Below, one piece after another: positions 25,703 through 34,218 of a stretch of 64,000 nt of DNA. Numbering within the stretch: position 1 is the first letter of the stretch; every line of letters begins with the position of its first letter. Where the stretch lies: NCBI GenBank assembly GCA_022824525.1, contig JAJDZT010000063.1, forward strand, positions 44,875-108,874, read 5' to 3'. Origin of the DNA: Silicimonas sp. GTDB taxonomy: Bacteria; Pseudomonadota; Alphaproteobacteria; Rhodobacterales; Rhodobacteraceae. The position numbers and the translations under genes are program-made. Below the pieces are notes generated by a model. That model did not search any database. It saw only the letters and a list, made by a program, of their open reading frames with translations, and was not told where the DNA came from.

Positions 25703-28057
25703 ATGAGCGAAGGTATCGGCGCAGCCGTCAAGCGTAAGGAAGACAAGCGTTTCATCACCGGTTCAGGCCGGTATACCGACGACATCAAACTTGAAAATCA
25801 GGCATATGCAGCGTTCGTGCGTTCGCCGCACGCGCATGCAAACGTCAAAAGCATCGACAAGTCGGCGGCAGAAGCCATGGACGGCGTTCTGGCCGTTCTG
25901 GACGGCAAACAGCTGACTGGCGACGGCATCGGCAACATCATCTGTGGTTGGGCCATCACCTCGAAAGACGGTTCGCCCATGAACATGGGCGCATGGTCCG
26001 CACTTGCGACCGACAAGGTTCGCTATGTCGGTGACGCGGTTGTCGCCGTGATCGCGGAAACGCAGGCGCAGGCAGCGGAAGCCGCCGAAGCCGTCATGGT
26101 GGAATACGAAGAGCTCGCCGTTGCCGCGAATATCGAAGCGGCGGTTGCTGACGGCGCGCCACAGATCCATGACAACGCCCCGGGCAATGTCATTTATGAC
26201 TGGGACATCGGTGAACTCGCCGATACGGACTCAGCCCTCGCCGGCGCGGCACACGTGACCGAGATGGACATCACCAACAACCGTCTCAGCCCGAACGCGA
26301 TGGAACCCCGCGCGGCAATTACCAAGTACGACGCGGCGGAAGACCACTACACGCTCTACACGACAAGCCAGAACCCGCATGTGGCCCGCCTTGTTCTGAG
26401 CGCGTTCTATCAGGTCGCCCCCGAGCACAAGCTGCGCGTGATCGCCCCTGATGTGGGCGGCGGTTTCGGGTCGAAGATCTATATCTACCCTGAAGAAATC
26501 GTCTGCCTCTGGGCCGCGATGAAAACCAAGCGGTCCATCAAATGGACGGCAGATCGGACGGAAGCGTTCCTGACCGATGCACATGGCCGCGATCACGTGA
26601 CCAACGCCAAGATGGGCTTCGACGCGGACGGCAATATCGTGGGCTTCAAGGTCGCGACCAAGGCGAATTTCGGGGCCTACATGTCGCTCTTCTCAAGCGC
26701 CGTGCCGACCTATCTATACGCCACGCTGCTCTCGGGCACGTACAACATTCCGAACATCTATTGCGAAGTGCTGGCGGTCTATTCGAACACCGTTCCGGTT
26801 GATGCCTATCGTGGAGCAGGGCGACCAGAAGCCAGCTATCTGGTAGAGCGCATGATGGAAACGGCCGCACGCGAGATGGGCAAGGACCCGGCCGAGCTGC
26901 GGCGCCAAAACTTTATCAAAGAGTTCCCGCACCAGACGCCGGTCATCATGAACTACGATTCCGGTGATTTCGAAGGAAACCTGAACCAGGCGATGGAGGC
27001 CGCCGACTGGAACGGCTTCGAGGCCCGCAAGGCTGAAAGTGCTGCCCGCGGCAAGCTCCGCGGCATCGGAATGGCCTGCTATATCGAGGCCTGCGGCATC
27101 GCGCCTTCGGCCGCTGTCGGGTCGCTTGGTGCAGGTGTTGGTCTCTGGGAAAGCGCGGAAGTGCGCGTGAACCCGGTTGGGACCATCGAGATCCTGACCG
27201 GCTCGCACAGCCACGGCCAAGGCCATGAGACCACCTTCGCGCAGGTTGTGGCAGATCGCTTCGGCGTCCCGCTCGACTCCGTGCAAATTGTCCATGGCGA
27301 CACCGACAAGGTGCAGTTCGGCATGGGCACCTATGGCTCGCGCTCGGGCCCGGTCGGCATGAGCGCCATCGTCAAGGCGCTCGACAAGGTGGAAGCGAAG
27401 GTCAAGAAGATCGGTGCGCATCTTCTGGAGGAACCGGAAGAAAACATCGTGATCGAGGAAGGCACGGTCAAAGCCACCGGCACCAACAAGGCGCTTGGCT
27501 GGCACGAGATCGGGCTTGCGGCCTATACCGCCCACAACCTGCCGCCCGACATGGAACCCGGGCTGAAGGAAGGCGCGTTCTACGACCCGCTGAACTTCAC
27601 CTTCCCTATGGGGTGCTTCATTTGCGAGGTCGAGGTTGATCCGGACACCGGCAAAACCGAGATCCTGAAGTTCGTCGCCTCGGACGACTTCGGCGTCATC
27701 ATCAACCCGATGATCGTCGAAGGGCAGGTCCATGGCGGCATCGCGCAGGGCGTCGGTCAGGCACTGCTGGAAGAAGTTGTCTATGACGAGAACGGCCAGC
27801 AGTTGTCGGCCAGCTACATGGACTACACCATGCCCCGCGCCGACGATGTGCCGAGCTATGACGTGCTGCACCACAACACGAAGTGCACCACGAACCCGCT
27901 GGGCATCAAAGGCTGCGGGGAGGCCGGCGCGATTGGTTCGCCACCTGCCGTGATCAACGCGATCACCAACGCCATCGGCAACAATGACCTATCCATGCCC
28001 GCAACCCCGTCCAAGGTGTGGGCGGCTCTGGGCGCAGCCAAGATCGCTGCGGAATAA
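25703..28057 (+). CDS. coxL: Form II CO dehydrogenase-like large (molybdopterin) subunit
   Basis: The 784-residue protein belongs to the xanthine oxidase molybdenum hydroxylase family. VGGGFGSKIYIYPEE and late KGCGEAGAIGSPPAV (with the active Glu) are visible. The decisive motif is AYRGAGR at residues 368-374: form II CoxL. True form I CO dehydrogenases have AYxCSFR with the Cu-binding Cys, which is absent here. CO oxidation by form II enzymes is disputed, and another small substrate is possible. A 76-base gap to coxS contains a GGGAGGAATA ribosome site. coxM follows after 12 bases. Confidence 0.94.
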   Translation: MSEGIGAAVKRKEDKRFITGSGRYTDDIKLENQAYAAFVRSPHAHANVKSIDKSAAEAMDGVLAVLDGKQLTGDGIGNIICGWAITSKDGSPMNMGAWSALATDKVRYVGDAVVAVIAETQAQAAEAAEAVMVEYEELAVAANIEAAVADGAPQIHDNAPGNVIYDWDIGELADTDSALAGAAHVTEMDITNNRLSPNAMEPRAAITKYDAAEDHYTLYTTSQNPHVARLVLSAFYQVAPEHKLRVIAPDVGGGFGSKIYIYPEEIVCLWAAMKTKRSIKWTADRTEAFLTDAHGRDHVTNAKMGFDADGNIVGFKVATKANFGAYMSLFSSAVPTYLYATLLSGTYNIPNIYCEVLAVYSNTVPVDAYRGAGRPEASYLVERMMETAAREMGKDPAELRRQNFIKEFPHQTPVIMNYDSGDFEGNLNQAMEAADWNGFEARKAESAARGKLRGIGMACYIEACGIAPSAAVGSLGAGVGLWESAEVRVNPVGTIEILTGSHSHGQGHETTFAQVVADRFGVPLDSVQIVHGDTDKVQFGMGTYGSRSGPVGMSAIVKALDKVEAKVKKIGAHLLEEPEENIVIEEGTVKATGTNKALGWHEIGLAAYTAHNLPPDMEPGLKEGAFYDPLNFTFPMGCFICEVEVDPDTGKTEILKFVASDDFGVIINPMIVEGQVHGGIAQGVGQALLEEVVYDENGQQLSASYMDYTMPRADDVPSYDVLHHNTKCTTNPLGIKGCGEAGAIGSPPAVINAITNAIGNNDLSMPATPSKVWAALGAAKIAAE

Positions 28058-28069
28058 GGAGAGAAACAG

Positions 28070-28867
28070 ATGCAAAACACGACATACCACAAGGCATCGA
28101 GCGCGGCGGACGCAGCCGCCAAGCTCTCCGGTGCCGAAGACGGCGCACTTCTGGCCGGGGGCCAGACGTTGATCCCGACGATGAAGCAGCGGCTCGCTGC
28201 ACCCTCGGATCTGGTCGACATTTCCGGCGTGGAAGAGATGCGCGGCATCACCGTGTCCGGATCGACTGTTACCATCGGCGCAATGACGACCCATGCAGAG
28301 GTCGCCTCGAACGCGGAGCTTCGCTCAATCTGTCCGGGCATCGCGGACCTCGCCGGTCACATCGGCGACCCCGCCGTTCGCCATCGCGGGACGCTTGGCG
28401 GGTCCGTGGCGAATAACGATCCGGCCGCTGATTACCCGGCGGCCATGCTGGCGCTTGGGGCAACGATCAAGACCGACAAGCGTGAGATTGCAGCGGATGA
28501 CTTCTTTCAGGGCATGTTCTCAACCGCGTTGGACGAGGGCGAGATGATCGTGAGCGTGTCGTTCGAAGCCCCCGCGAAGGGCGCGTATGCCAAGTTCCCG
28601 AACCCGGCGTCGCGCTATGCCATGTGCGGTGTCTTCGTGGCCCAGGGTGCGGGCGGTGTGCGCGTTGCGGTCACTGGTGCGGGGGATGATGGCGTTTTCC
28701 GGTCGGCGGATATGGAAGATGCCCTCTCGGGCAGTTTTTCCGCGGAGGCGCTCGACAACGTCTCCGTTTCGGCTGACGGCATGCTCTCCGACATCCACGG
28801 AGACGCCGCCTATCGTGCCAACCTCGTCAAGGTCATGGCCAAGCGCGCGGTCGCGGCCGCAGGCTGA
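28070..28867 (+). CDS. coxM: CO dehydrogenase-like medium (FAD) subunit
   Basis: The 265-residue flavoprotein has the FAD-binding motifs of the family: AGGQTLIP near residue 30 and RHRGTLGGSVANNDPAAD near 105. It takes electrons from the 2Fe-2S subunit. The N-terminus (MQNTTYHKASSAADAAAKLS) is typical. It is the last gene of the coxG-S-L-M unit; no coxD, E or F accessory genes follow, because a repeat-filled gap and an opposing gene come next. Maturation factors must be elsewhere. Confidence 0.94.
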   Translation: MQNTTYHKASSAADAAAKLSGAEDGALLAGGQTLIPTMKQRLAAPSDLVDISGVEEMRGITVSGSTVTIGAMTTHAEVASNAELRSICPGIADLAGHIGDPAVRHRGTLGGSVANNDPAADYPAAMLALGATIKTDKREIAADDFFQGMFSTALDEGEMIVSVSFEAPAKGAYAKFPNPASRYAMCGVFVAQGAGGVRVAVTGAGDDGVFRSADMEDALSGSFSAEALDNVSVSADGMLSDIHGDAAYRANLVKVMAKRAVAAAG

Positions 28868-28896
28868 CATCGCTGCGACTGCGTCGCATCGATCCG

Positions 28897-28950
28897 CTGG
28901 GGGAGCGCTGCTCTCCCAGACCCCCTCGGGATACTTTTGGGCCAATAATG
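28897..28950 (+). repeat. Intergenic hairpin repeat, copy 2
   Basis: CTGGGGGAG...CTCTCCCAG forms an imperfect stem (28897-28919), followed by ACCCCCTCGGGATACTTTTG and GGCCAATAATG. The layout matches the element at 8760-8805. It directly follows coxM and may end its transcript. Confidence 0.65.
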
Positions 28951-29010
28951 ATGCAGGCCGGTTTCCGGTGTCGGGGGCGCCGGGGCATGGAAGTCCATAC
29001 TTATTAGCGG

Positions 29011-29070
29011 CCCGGAAAATATCTCGGGGGTGAATTGGCCGAAGGCCAAGAGGGGGCAGCGCCCCCTTTC
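29011..29070 (-). repeat. Intergenic hairpin repeat, copy 3 (inverted)
   Basis: On the minus strand this reads as a GGGGGC-GCT-GCCCCC stem, a TTGGCC-TTC-GGCCAA stem, then CACCCCCGAGATATTTTCCGGG. It is the same family as copies 1 and 2, in opposite orientation, facing copy 2 across about 60 bases. Another small stem (GCGCCG/CGGCGC, 29078-29094) lies closest to the mcl stop. The pair sits between convergent genes, where a bidirectional terminator is expected. Confidence 0.65.
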
Positions 29071-29099
29071 CACCGCGGCGCCGTCAGGCGGCGCAATCT

Positions 29100-30056
29100 C
29101 TACCCAGAGATCAGTTCGGCTTGACGAACAATGACTTCCGCTTGACGTACGCTGGCGATGTCTACCAGGCGACCCTTGTAGACCGCCGCCCCGGCGCCAG
29201 TCTTCTGTGCTTCTTCCATCGCGGCAAGGATTTCGCGCGCCTCGGACACGGCCTCCTCCGATGGTGTGAAGACCTCGTTGGCCAGGGCGACCTGTTTCGG
29301 ATGGATGGCCCATTTCCCGACCATACCCAGCGTGGCCGAGCGAAGCGCTTGGGCGCGGAACCCTTCATCGTCCGAAAAGTCACCAAAGGGGCCGTCGACC
29401 GGTAGAACGCCGTGAGTCCGGCAGGCCGCGACGATGGCTGTCTGGGCCCAGTGCCACGGGTCGGACCAGTATTTCTGTCCCTCCCTGTGCATGTAGTAGT
29501 TCTCCTGCGTGCCACCTATGCCCGTGGTTTGCATGCCCATCGAGGCTGCGAAATCGGCGGCTCCAAGGCTCATGGCTTCGAGGCGTGGCGAGGAGGCCGC
29601 GATTTCCTCGACATGGGCGATGCCGGCCGCGGTTTCGATGATCAGTTCGAAAGCGATCTTCTTCGTGCGGCCCTTGGCGGTTTCGATGGCCGTGACAAGT
29701 GCATCGACGGCATAGACATCCGCCGCGCAGCCGACTTTCGGGATCATGATCTGGTCCAGCCGTTCGCCTGCGTTTTCCAGAAGCTCGACCACATCGCGAT
29801 ACCAGTAGGGCGTATCGAGCCCGTTGATCCGAACCGAAAGCGTTTTGGTGCCCCAGTCGATATCGCCGATCGCCTGAATGATGTTCTTACGTGCGTCCGG
29901 CTTGTCGTCCGGTGCCACGGCGTCCTCAAGGTCGAGATTGATGACATCGGCCGCGCTGGTTGCCATCTTCTCGAAGATTGCGGGTCGTGATCCAGGGCCA
30001 AAAAGTTGGCACCGATTTGGGCGGGCAGGTGCGGATGGCTGAAGGCGGAACGACAT
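29100..30056 (-). CDS. mcl1: L-malyl-CoA/beta-methylmalyl-CoA lyase
   Basis: The 318-residue protein equals Rhodobacter sphaeroides Mcl1 in length and matches it closely from memory (MSFRLQPSAPARPNRCQLFG, LDLEDAVAPDDK, MIPKVGCAADVYAVDAL, GMVGKWAIHPKQV). It belongs to the citrate-lyase beta/HpcH family, with Mg-binding acidic residues in DLEDAV. It cleaves malyl-CoA and beta-methylmalyl-CoA in the ethylmalonyl-CoA pathway of acetate assimilation. It stands alone between coxM (convergent) and an unknown divergent gene. Confidence 0.94.
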   Translation of the reverse strand: MSFRLQPSAPARPNRCQLFGPGSRPAIFEKMATSAADVINLDLEDAVAPDDKPDARKNIIQAIGDIDWGTKTLSVRINGLDTPYWYRDVVELLENAGERLDQIMIPKVGCAADVYAVDALVTAIETAKGRTKKIAFELIIETAAGIAHVEEIAASSPRLEAMSLGAADFAASMGMQTTGIGGTQENYYMHREGQKYWSDPWHWAQTAIVAACRTHGVLPVDGPFGDFSDDEGFRAQALRSATLGMVGKWAIHPKQVALANEVFTPSEEAVSEAREILAAMEEAQKTGAGAAVYKGRLVDIASVRQAEVIVRQAELISG

Positions 30057-30184
30057 GAGCGCAACTTTCTTTCAAATCTCAGTTGCTGAACGGCTATTAT
30101 CTTGCGTGTGATCTGGCAAGGGTGATTTTGCAGGTGCAGAAACTCAGCCCTAAATTCGACTGGTTTGTGGGATAAACTCTCGGA

Positions 30185-30991
30185 ATGTTCACCGATTTCG
30201 ACTTCAAGAAGTACCAAGAGGAGCAGCGACGCGCTCGCCAGGCTGACGCGCCGATGCGAGCCCTTCGCCTTGTGCCGCAATTTGTGGAACTCTGGACGGA
30301 CATTGTTCGTGAAGCCGCAAGTTCTGTCGTGGTCGGTGACAAGCCTTGCGACTATGGGCCCTGGCAAGAGGCACTCGCCCGTGCCGGTGCAAGACACGGG
30401 CTGGTCGAGGACGGTGTTGTCATCCGTTTCTCCCAGTTCCTTTGGGATGTCGCTTTGCCTGCCTGGCCGGATGCAAGGCGCGATCTCATCGAGTTTTCTC
30501 TTGCCGTCCTGGAAAGCGACGTGATGCTTTTCCGGTCAGGCTATGCAAAGCGCCACCTGATCAAGCGGCTTCAGCAGGCGCCTCTTTCGGATGCGGACGT
30601 CTCGCGGATCGATGCAATGCTCCGGCGCGCGGTGACAAACGGGACCGGGCTGGAGGAGTATCGAGCCTGGTGCAAGTTGGCCGGTCACCTTGCCGTATCG
30701 GGACGCATTCCCGATCTCACGGAATGGCTTGAGACAGAGGCGGAAGGTGCAGTACTGACATTCGGACAGATCAGTGGTCCGATCTGGCTGCGCATCTTCA
30801 ACGAACTTTCCGAGAAGGACCTGAAGCGATTAAGCGTCGGCGGCGTGCTGCGGCCACATGTGAATGGGGTGCGATGGCCCGATATCACCACTGTCGCGCC
30901 TGCAGGGCGGCTGGTGAATACGCGAGACCAGAAGATCAAGCGAAATGCATGGCGCATGCTTGACCAGATTCTTCGGCGACACGACGATTGA
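30185..30991 (+). CDS. Uncharacterised soluble protein, 268 residues
   Basis: No signal peptide, membrane segment or familiar motif is seen. The sequence is mostly helical, with a charged N-terminus (MFTDFDFKKYQEEQRRARQ), a central LIEFSLAVLESDVMLFRSGYAK region and a conserved-looking C-terminus (NTRDQKIKRNAWRMLDQIL). It is divergent from mcl1 and lies 127 bases before dgcN on the same strand. The gap is large enough for a separate dgcN promoter, so membership in the D-glutamate module is uncertain. Confidence 0.68.
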   Translation: MFTDFDFKKYQEEQRRARQADAPMRALRLVPQFVELWTDIVREAASSVVVGDKPCDYGPWQEALARAGARHGLVEDGVVIRFSQFLWDVALPAWPDARRDLIEFSLAVLESDVMLFRSGYAKRHLIKRLQQAPLSDADVSRIDAMLRRAVTNGTGLEEYRAWCKLAGHLAVSGRIPDLTEWLETEAEGAVLTFGQISGPIWLRIFNELSEKDLKRLSVGGVLRPHVNGVRWPDITTVAPAGRLVNTRDQKIKRNAWRMLDQILRRHDD

Positions 30992-31118
30992 GCGCAAGTT
31001 TCTTCGGCTATTTCGCGGAACAGCTCCTGAATCTTCGTCAATATTTGAGAATCCACGTGATTTCCGCAGGAACTGCCGCCGAATTCGAAGACACTCGCCC
31101 GAGCAGTGGAGGCCTGAC

Positions 31119-32120
31119 ATGATTCGTACACCCTATCTTCTCTTTCTCGGCGATGCGCCGGACAACCTTGCCGCAAAGGTCGCGCAAGGTATTCAGGATT
31201 GGCGTCCCGAAAACGTGGTCGGTCAATTCCGGATGGAAGGCTGCAAAGCTGATGTCGGTGCACCGGACATGTCCTTGCAGGACGCATGGGACAAAGGCGC
31301 GCGGACGCTGGTCGTGGGTGTCGCCAACCGGGGCGGCGTGATCTCGGAAGCGTGGATCGCAGTGCTGGCCGAGGCGATGGAGATCGGTTTCGACATCGCG
31401 AGCGGCCTTCATAACCTTCTCAGGGACGAGAAAGTGCTGAAGGCAACTTCGGCACGGACGGGTGCGACGCTCCACGACGTGCGCATTCCGACCGTGGCCT
31501 ATCCAATTGCCAACGGGAAGAAGCGCAGTGGCAAGCGATGCCTTGCGGTCGGCACCGATTGCTCGGTCGGCAAGATGTACACGGGCATGGCCATGGACGC
31601 TGAAATGCAGAAGCGCGGGCTGAAGTCGACGTTCCGGCCCACTGGCCAGACCGGGATCCTGATCACCGGGAAAGGCGTTCCGCTCGATGCCGTCGTGGCC
31701 GACTTCATGGCAGGAGCCGTCGAGTGGCTCACGCCGGAGAACGACGCCGATCACTGGGATCATATCGAAGGACAGGGGAGCCTTTGGCATGTCTCCTATT
31801 CCGGGGTGACGATGGCTTTGATCCACGGTGGTCAGCCGGATGCCTTGGTTTTGGCCCATGAGCCGACGCGGACGCATATGCGGGGCCTGCCGGACTATGC
31901 GCTTCCGGCGCTGGAGGATCTTCGCGAACGCGCGCTGCAGATGGCACAGATCGCCAACCCCGCGTGCAAGGTGGCCGGTGTTTCGGTGAACACGAAGGCG
32001 TTGTCCGATGCGGACGCGACCGCACTTTGCGCCGAGATCGAGGGCCGGATGGGCTTGCCGACTGTCGATCCCTATCGGCATGGGGCCGGTCGTCTGGTCG
32101 ATGCGCTGCTGGAGTTGTAG
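31119..32120 (+). CDS. dgcN: DUF1611 family D-glutamate N-acetyltransferase (DgcN)
   Basis: The 333-residue protein is DUF1611: an N-terminal Rossmann-like part (PYLLFLGDAPDNLAAKVAQG) and a C-terminal P-loop-like domain with VGTDCSVGKMYTG (GTDCSVGK at residues 145-152). The family member DgcN of marine bacteria was shown to acetylate D-glutamate to N-acetyl-D-glutamate, despite looking like a P-loop protein. The start ATG 31119 has GGAGG upstream; a longer frame would overlap the previous gene. dgcA follows after 58 bases and a D-amino acid aminotransferase after that, which strongly supports the role. Confidence 0.86.
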   Translation: MIRTPYLLFLGDAPDNLAAKVAQGIQDWRPENVVGQFRMEGCKADVGAPDMSLQDAWDKGARTLVVGVANRGGVISEAWIAVLAEAMEIGFDIASGLHNLLRDEKVLKATSARTGATLHDVRIPTVAYPIANGKKRSGKRCLAVGTDCSVGKMYTGMAMDAEMQKRGLKSTFRPTGQTGILITGKGVPLDAVVADFMAGAVEWLTPENDADHWDHIEGQGSLWHVSYSGVTMALIHGGQPDALVLAHEPTRTHMRGLPDYALPALEDLRERALQMAQIANPACKVAGVSVNTKALSDADATALCAEIEGRMGLPTVDPYRHGAGRLVDALLEL

Positions 32121-32178
32121 CGTTCCGCTGCGGCCATCACTCCAAGACCGCCAGCGCATTTGAACCGGAAAGACAGAC

Positions 32179-33141
32179 ATGTTTGAAATCACGCCCGAGA
32201 GCTTTCGACTGGCCGAGACCTTTACCATCTCGCGCGGGTCGCGGGATGTCGCGGATGTGCTGACGGTCACGTTCCGGGAGAACGGTTTGGAAGGGCAAGG
32301 AGAGTGCGTGCCCTATGCCCGTTACGGTGAAACCATGGAGAGCGTGCAGGAGCAGGTCCGGTCGCTGACCGGGCCGATCACGCGAGCGTCGCTTGCCGAC
32401 CAATTGCCTGCCGGCGCCGCGCGGAACGCGGTTGATTGTGCCTTGTGGGATTGGTGGGCGAAATCCGAGGGGAAACGCGCATGGGACCTTGCAGGTATGG
32501 TTTCACCGGGGCCGGTGATCACGGCGTTTACGCTCTCGCTGGATACGCCCGAGAAGATGCAGGCCTCAGCCGCGAAACATGCGCGTCGACCGCTTCTTAA
32601 GATCAAGCTGGGCGGAGAGGGCGATATGGCGCGCCTCGAAGCCGTGCGGGCGGGCGCGCCGGAAACCGAGATCATTGTCGATGCCAACGAGGGATGGACC
32701 GCGGAAGTCTACTCCGAACTGGCCCCCCATTTGGCGCGGCTTGGCGTCAAGATGGTCGAACAGCCCCTGCCTGCCGGCAAGGACGACATGCTGGCAGAGA
32801 TCGCACGCCCACTTCCGGTCTGCGCCGATGAAAGCTGCCATGACCGCGCCAGCTTGCCGGATCTCAAAGGCAAGTACGACATGGTCAACATCAAGCTCGA
32901 CAAGGCCGGCGGATTGACCGAAGCCTTGGCCTTGAAAAGCGCCGCAGAAGCAGAAGGTTACGGCATCATGGTCGGATGCATGGTGGGAACGTCGCTTGCC
33001 ATGGCGCCTGCCGTTCTGGTGGCGCAGGGTGTGGAGGTTGTGGACCTTGATGGGCCGCTTCTTCTGGCGGAGGATCGCGCGGTTCCGCTGTATTACGACG
33101 ATGCAGGCGTTCACCCGCCGGAACGAGACCTTTGGGGTTAG
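32179..33141 (+). CDS. dgcA: N-acetyl-D-glutamate racemase (DgcA), enolase superfamily
   Basis: The 320-residue protein has the muconate-lactonising/dipeptide epimerase layout. An N-terminal capping domain is followed by a barrel with a first catalytic KxK (LLKIKLGG), metal ligands in IIVDANEGW, MVEQPLP and CADES, and a second catalytic Lys (NIKLDKAGG). Alone it would be annotated L-Ala-D/L-Glu epimerase. Next to dgcN it is better read as DgcA, which converts N-acetyl-D-glutamate to N-acetyl-L-glutamate for deacetylation to L-glutamate. No deacetylase is in the window. Confidence 0.86.
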   Translation: MFEITPESFRLAETFTISRGSRDVADVLTVTFRENGLEGQGECVPYARYGETMESVQEQVRSLTGPITRASLADQLPAGAARNAVDCALWDWWAKSEGKRAWDLAGMVSPGPVITAFTLSLDTPEKMQASAAKHARRPLLKIKLGGEGDMARLEAVRAGAPETEIIVDANEGWTAEVYSELAPHLARLGVKMVEQPLPAGKDDMLAEIARPLPVCADESCHDRASLPDLKGKYDMVNIKLDKAGGLTEALALKSAAEAEGYGIMVGCMVGTSLAMAPAVLVAQGVEVVDLDGPLLLAEDRAVPLYYDDAGVHPPERDLWG

Positions 33142-33236
33142 CCTTGGATGGTCCGACTGCGTTTCCAATCTGAAACTGTGTTCTGGCAAAAGCGCGGTGG
33201 CGCGGCTAAACCGGCGAAAAATCGGAGGAATGACCC

Positions 33237-34091
33237 ATGTCCCGCACCGTCTACGTAAATGGAGAGTACTTGCCCGAAGAAGACGCCAAGATCTCGGTTT
33301 TTGATCGCGGCTTTCTCTTTGCCGACGGCGTGTATGAGGTGACAAGCGTACTGGGCGGCAAGCTTATTGACTTCGCGGGCCATGCGACGCGACTGGAACG
33401 TTCGCTGTCCGAGTTGGAGATGGCGTCGCCGGTGACCTCCGACGAGCTTTTGGAGATTCATCGCCAGCTTGTTGAACGCAACGGGATCGAGGATGGACTC
33501 GTTTACCTGCAAATCACGCGCGGCGCGGCTGATCGGGATTTTGCGTATCCGGAAGGCGTCGCGCCCAGCATCGTTCTGTTCACGCAATCGAAGCCAGGCC
33601 TTGCCGACAGCCCGAAGGTGCAGGAAGGCATGAAGGTCATCTCCATCGAGGATCAGCGCTGGGGACGGCGCGACATCAAGACGGTGCAGCTTCTTTACCC
33701 GTCCATGGGCAAGATGGCGGCGAAGAAGGCCGGTGCCGATGATGCGTGGATGATCGAAGACGGATTCATCACCGAGGGAACCTCCAACAACGCCTACATC
33801 GTGAAGGGTGGCACGATCATCACGCGCCATCTTGGAAACGAGATCCTTCACGGGATCACGCGCGCTGCGGTTTTGCGCTTTGCCCGGGAATCCCAGATGC
33901 AGGTCGAAGAACGCGCCTTTACACTGGACGAGGCCAAAGACGCGGACGAAGCGTTCATCACCTCGGCTTCGACTTTCGTGATGCCGGTTGTCGATATCGA
34001 TGGCGCCCCGGTCGGAAGTGGTAGGCCGGGTCCGGTGGCACTTCGTCTTCGCGAAATCTATCTTGAGGAAAGCCGGCAAGCTGCCGTCTAG
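33237..34091 (+). CDS. dat: D-amino-acid transaminase
   Basis: The 284-residue class IV PLP aminotransferase has VFDRGFLFADGVYEVTSV, the catalytic lysine in LLYPSMGKMAAKKAGA, and PLP-phosphate binding TEGTSNNAYIV and GITRAAVL. The D-AAT-type N-terminus (MSRTVYVNGEYLPEED) and lack of branched-chain features favour D-alanine:2-oxoglutarate transaminase. It lies 95 bases after dgcA with a GGAGGAATGACCC ribosome site. It would pass amino groups from D-amino acids to 2-oxoglutarate, giving D-glutamate for DgcN. BCAT-like or ADC lyase activity is the alternative. Confidence 0.88.
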   Translation: MSRTVYVNGEYLPEEDAKISVFDRGFLFADGVYEVTSVLGGKLIDFAGHATRLERSLSELEMASPVTSDELLEIHRQLVERNGIEDGLVYLQITRGAADRDFAYPEGVAPSIVLFTQSKPGLADSPKVQEGMKVISIEDQRWGRRDIKTVQLLYPSMGKMAAKKAGADDAWMIEDGFITEGTSNNAYIVKGGTIITRHLGNEILHGITRAAVLRFARESQMQVEERAFTLDEAKDADEAFITSASTFVMPVVDIDGAPVGSGRPGPVALRLREIYLEESRQAAV

Positions 34092-34218
34092 GCGTTTCGG
34101 CTGCCCTCGGAGGCTTCGGCCACCGAAATCTGCTTAAATATGTCTTGTTCCCTCGCATCTTAGCGAACTGGAAAGATACTGTGCTCTAGCGTCCGCCGAC
34201 TTGGAATCGGCGCGGACT

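Noticed and set aside
26714..27874. 386-codon frame antisense to coxL
   Set aside because: coxL motifs are unambiguous here and the antisense product matches nothing.
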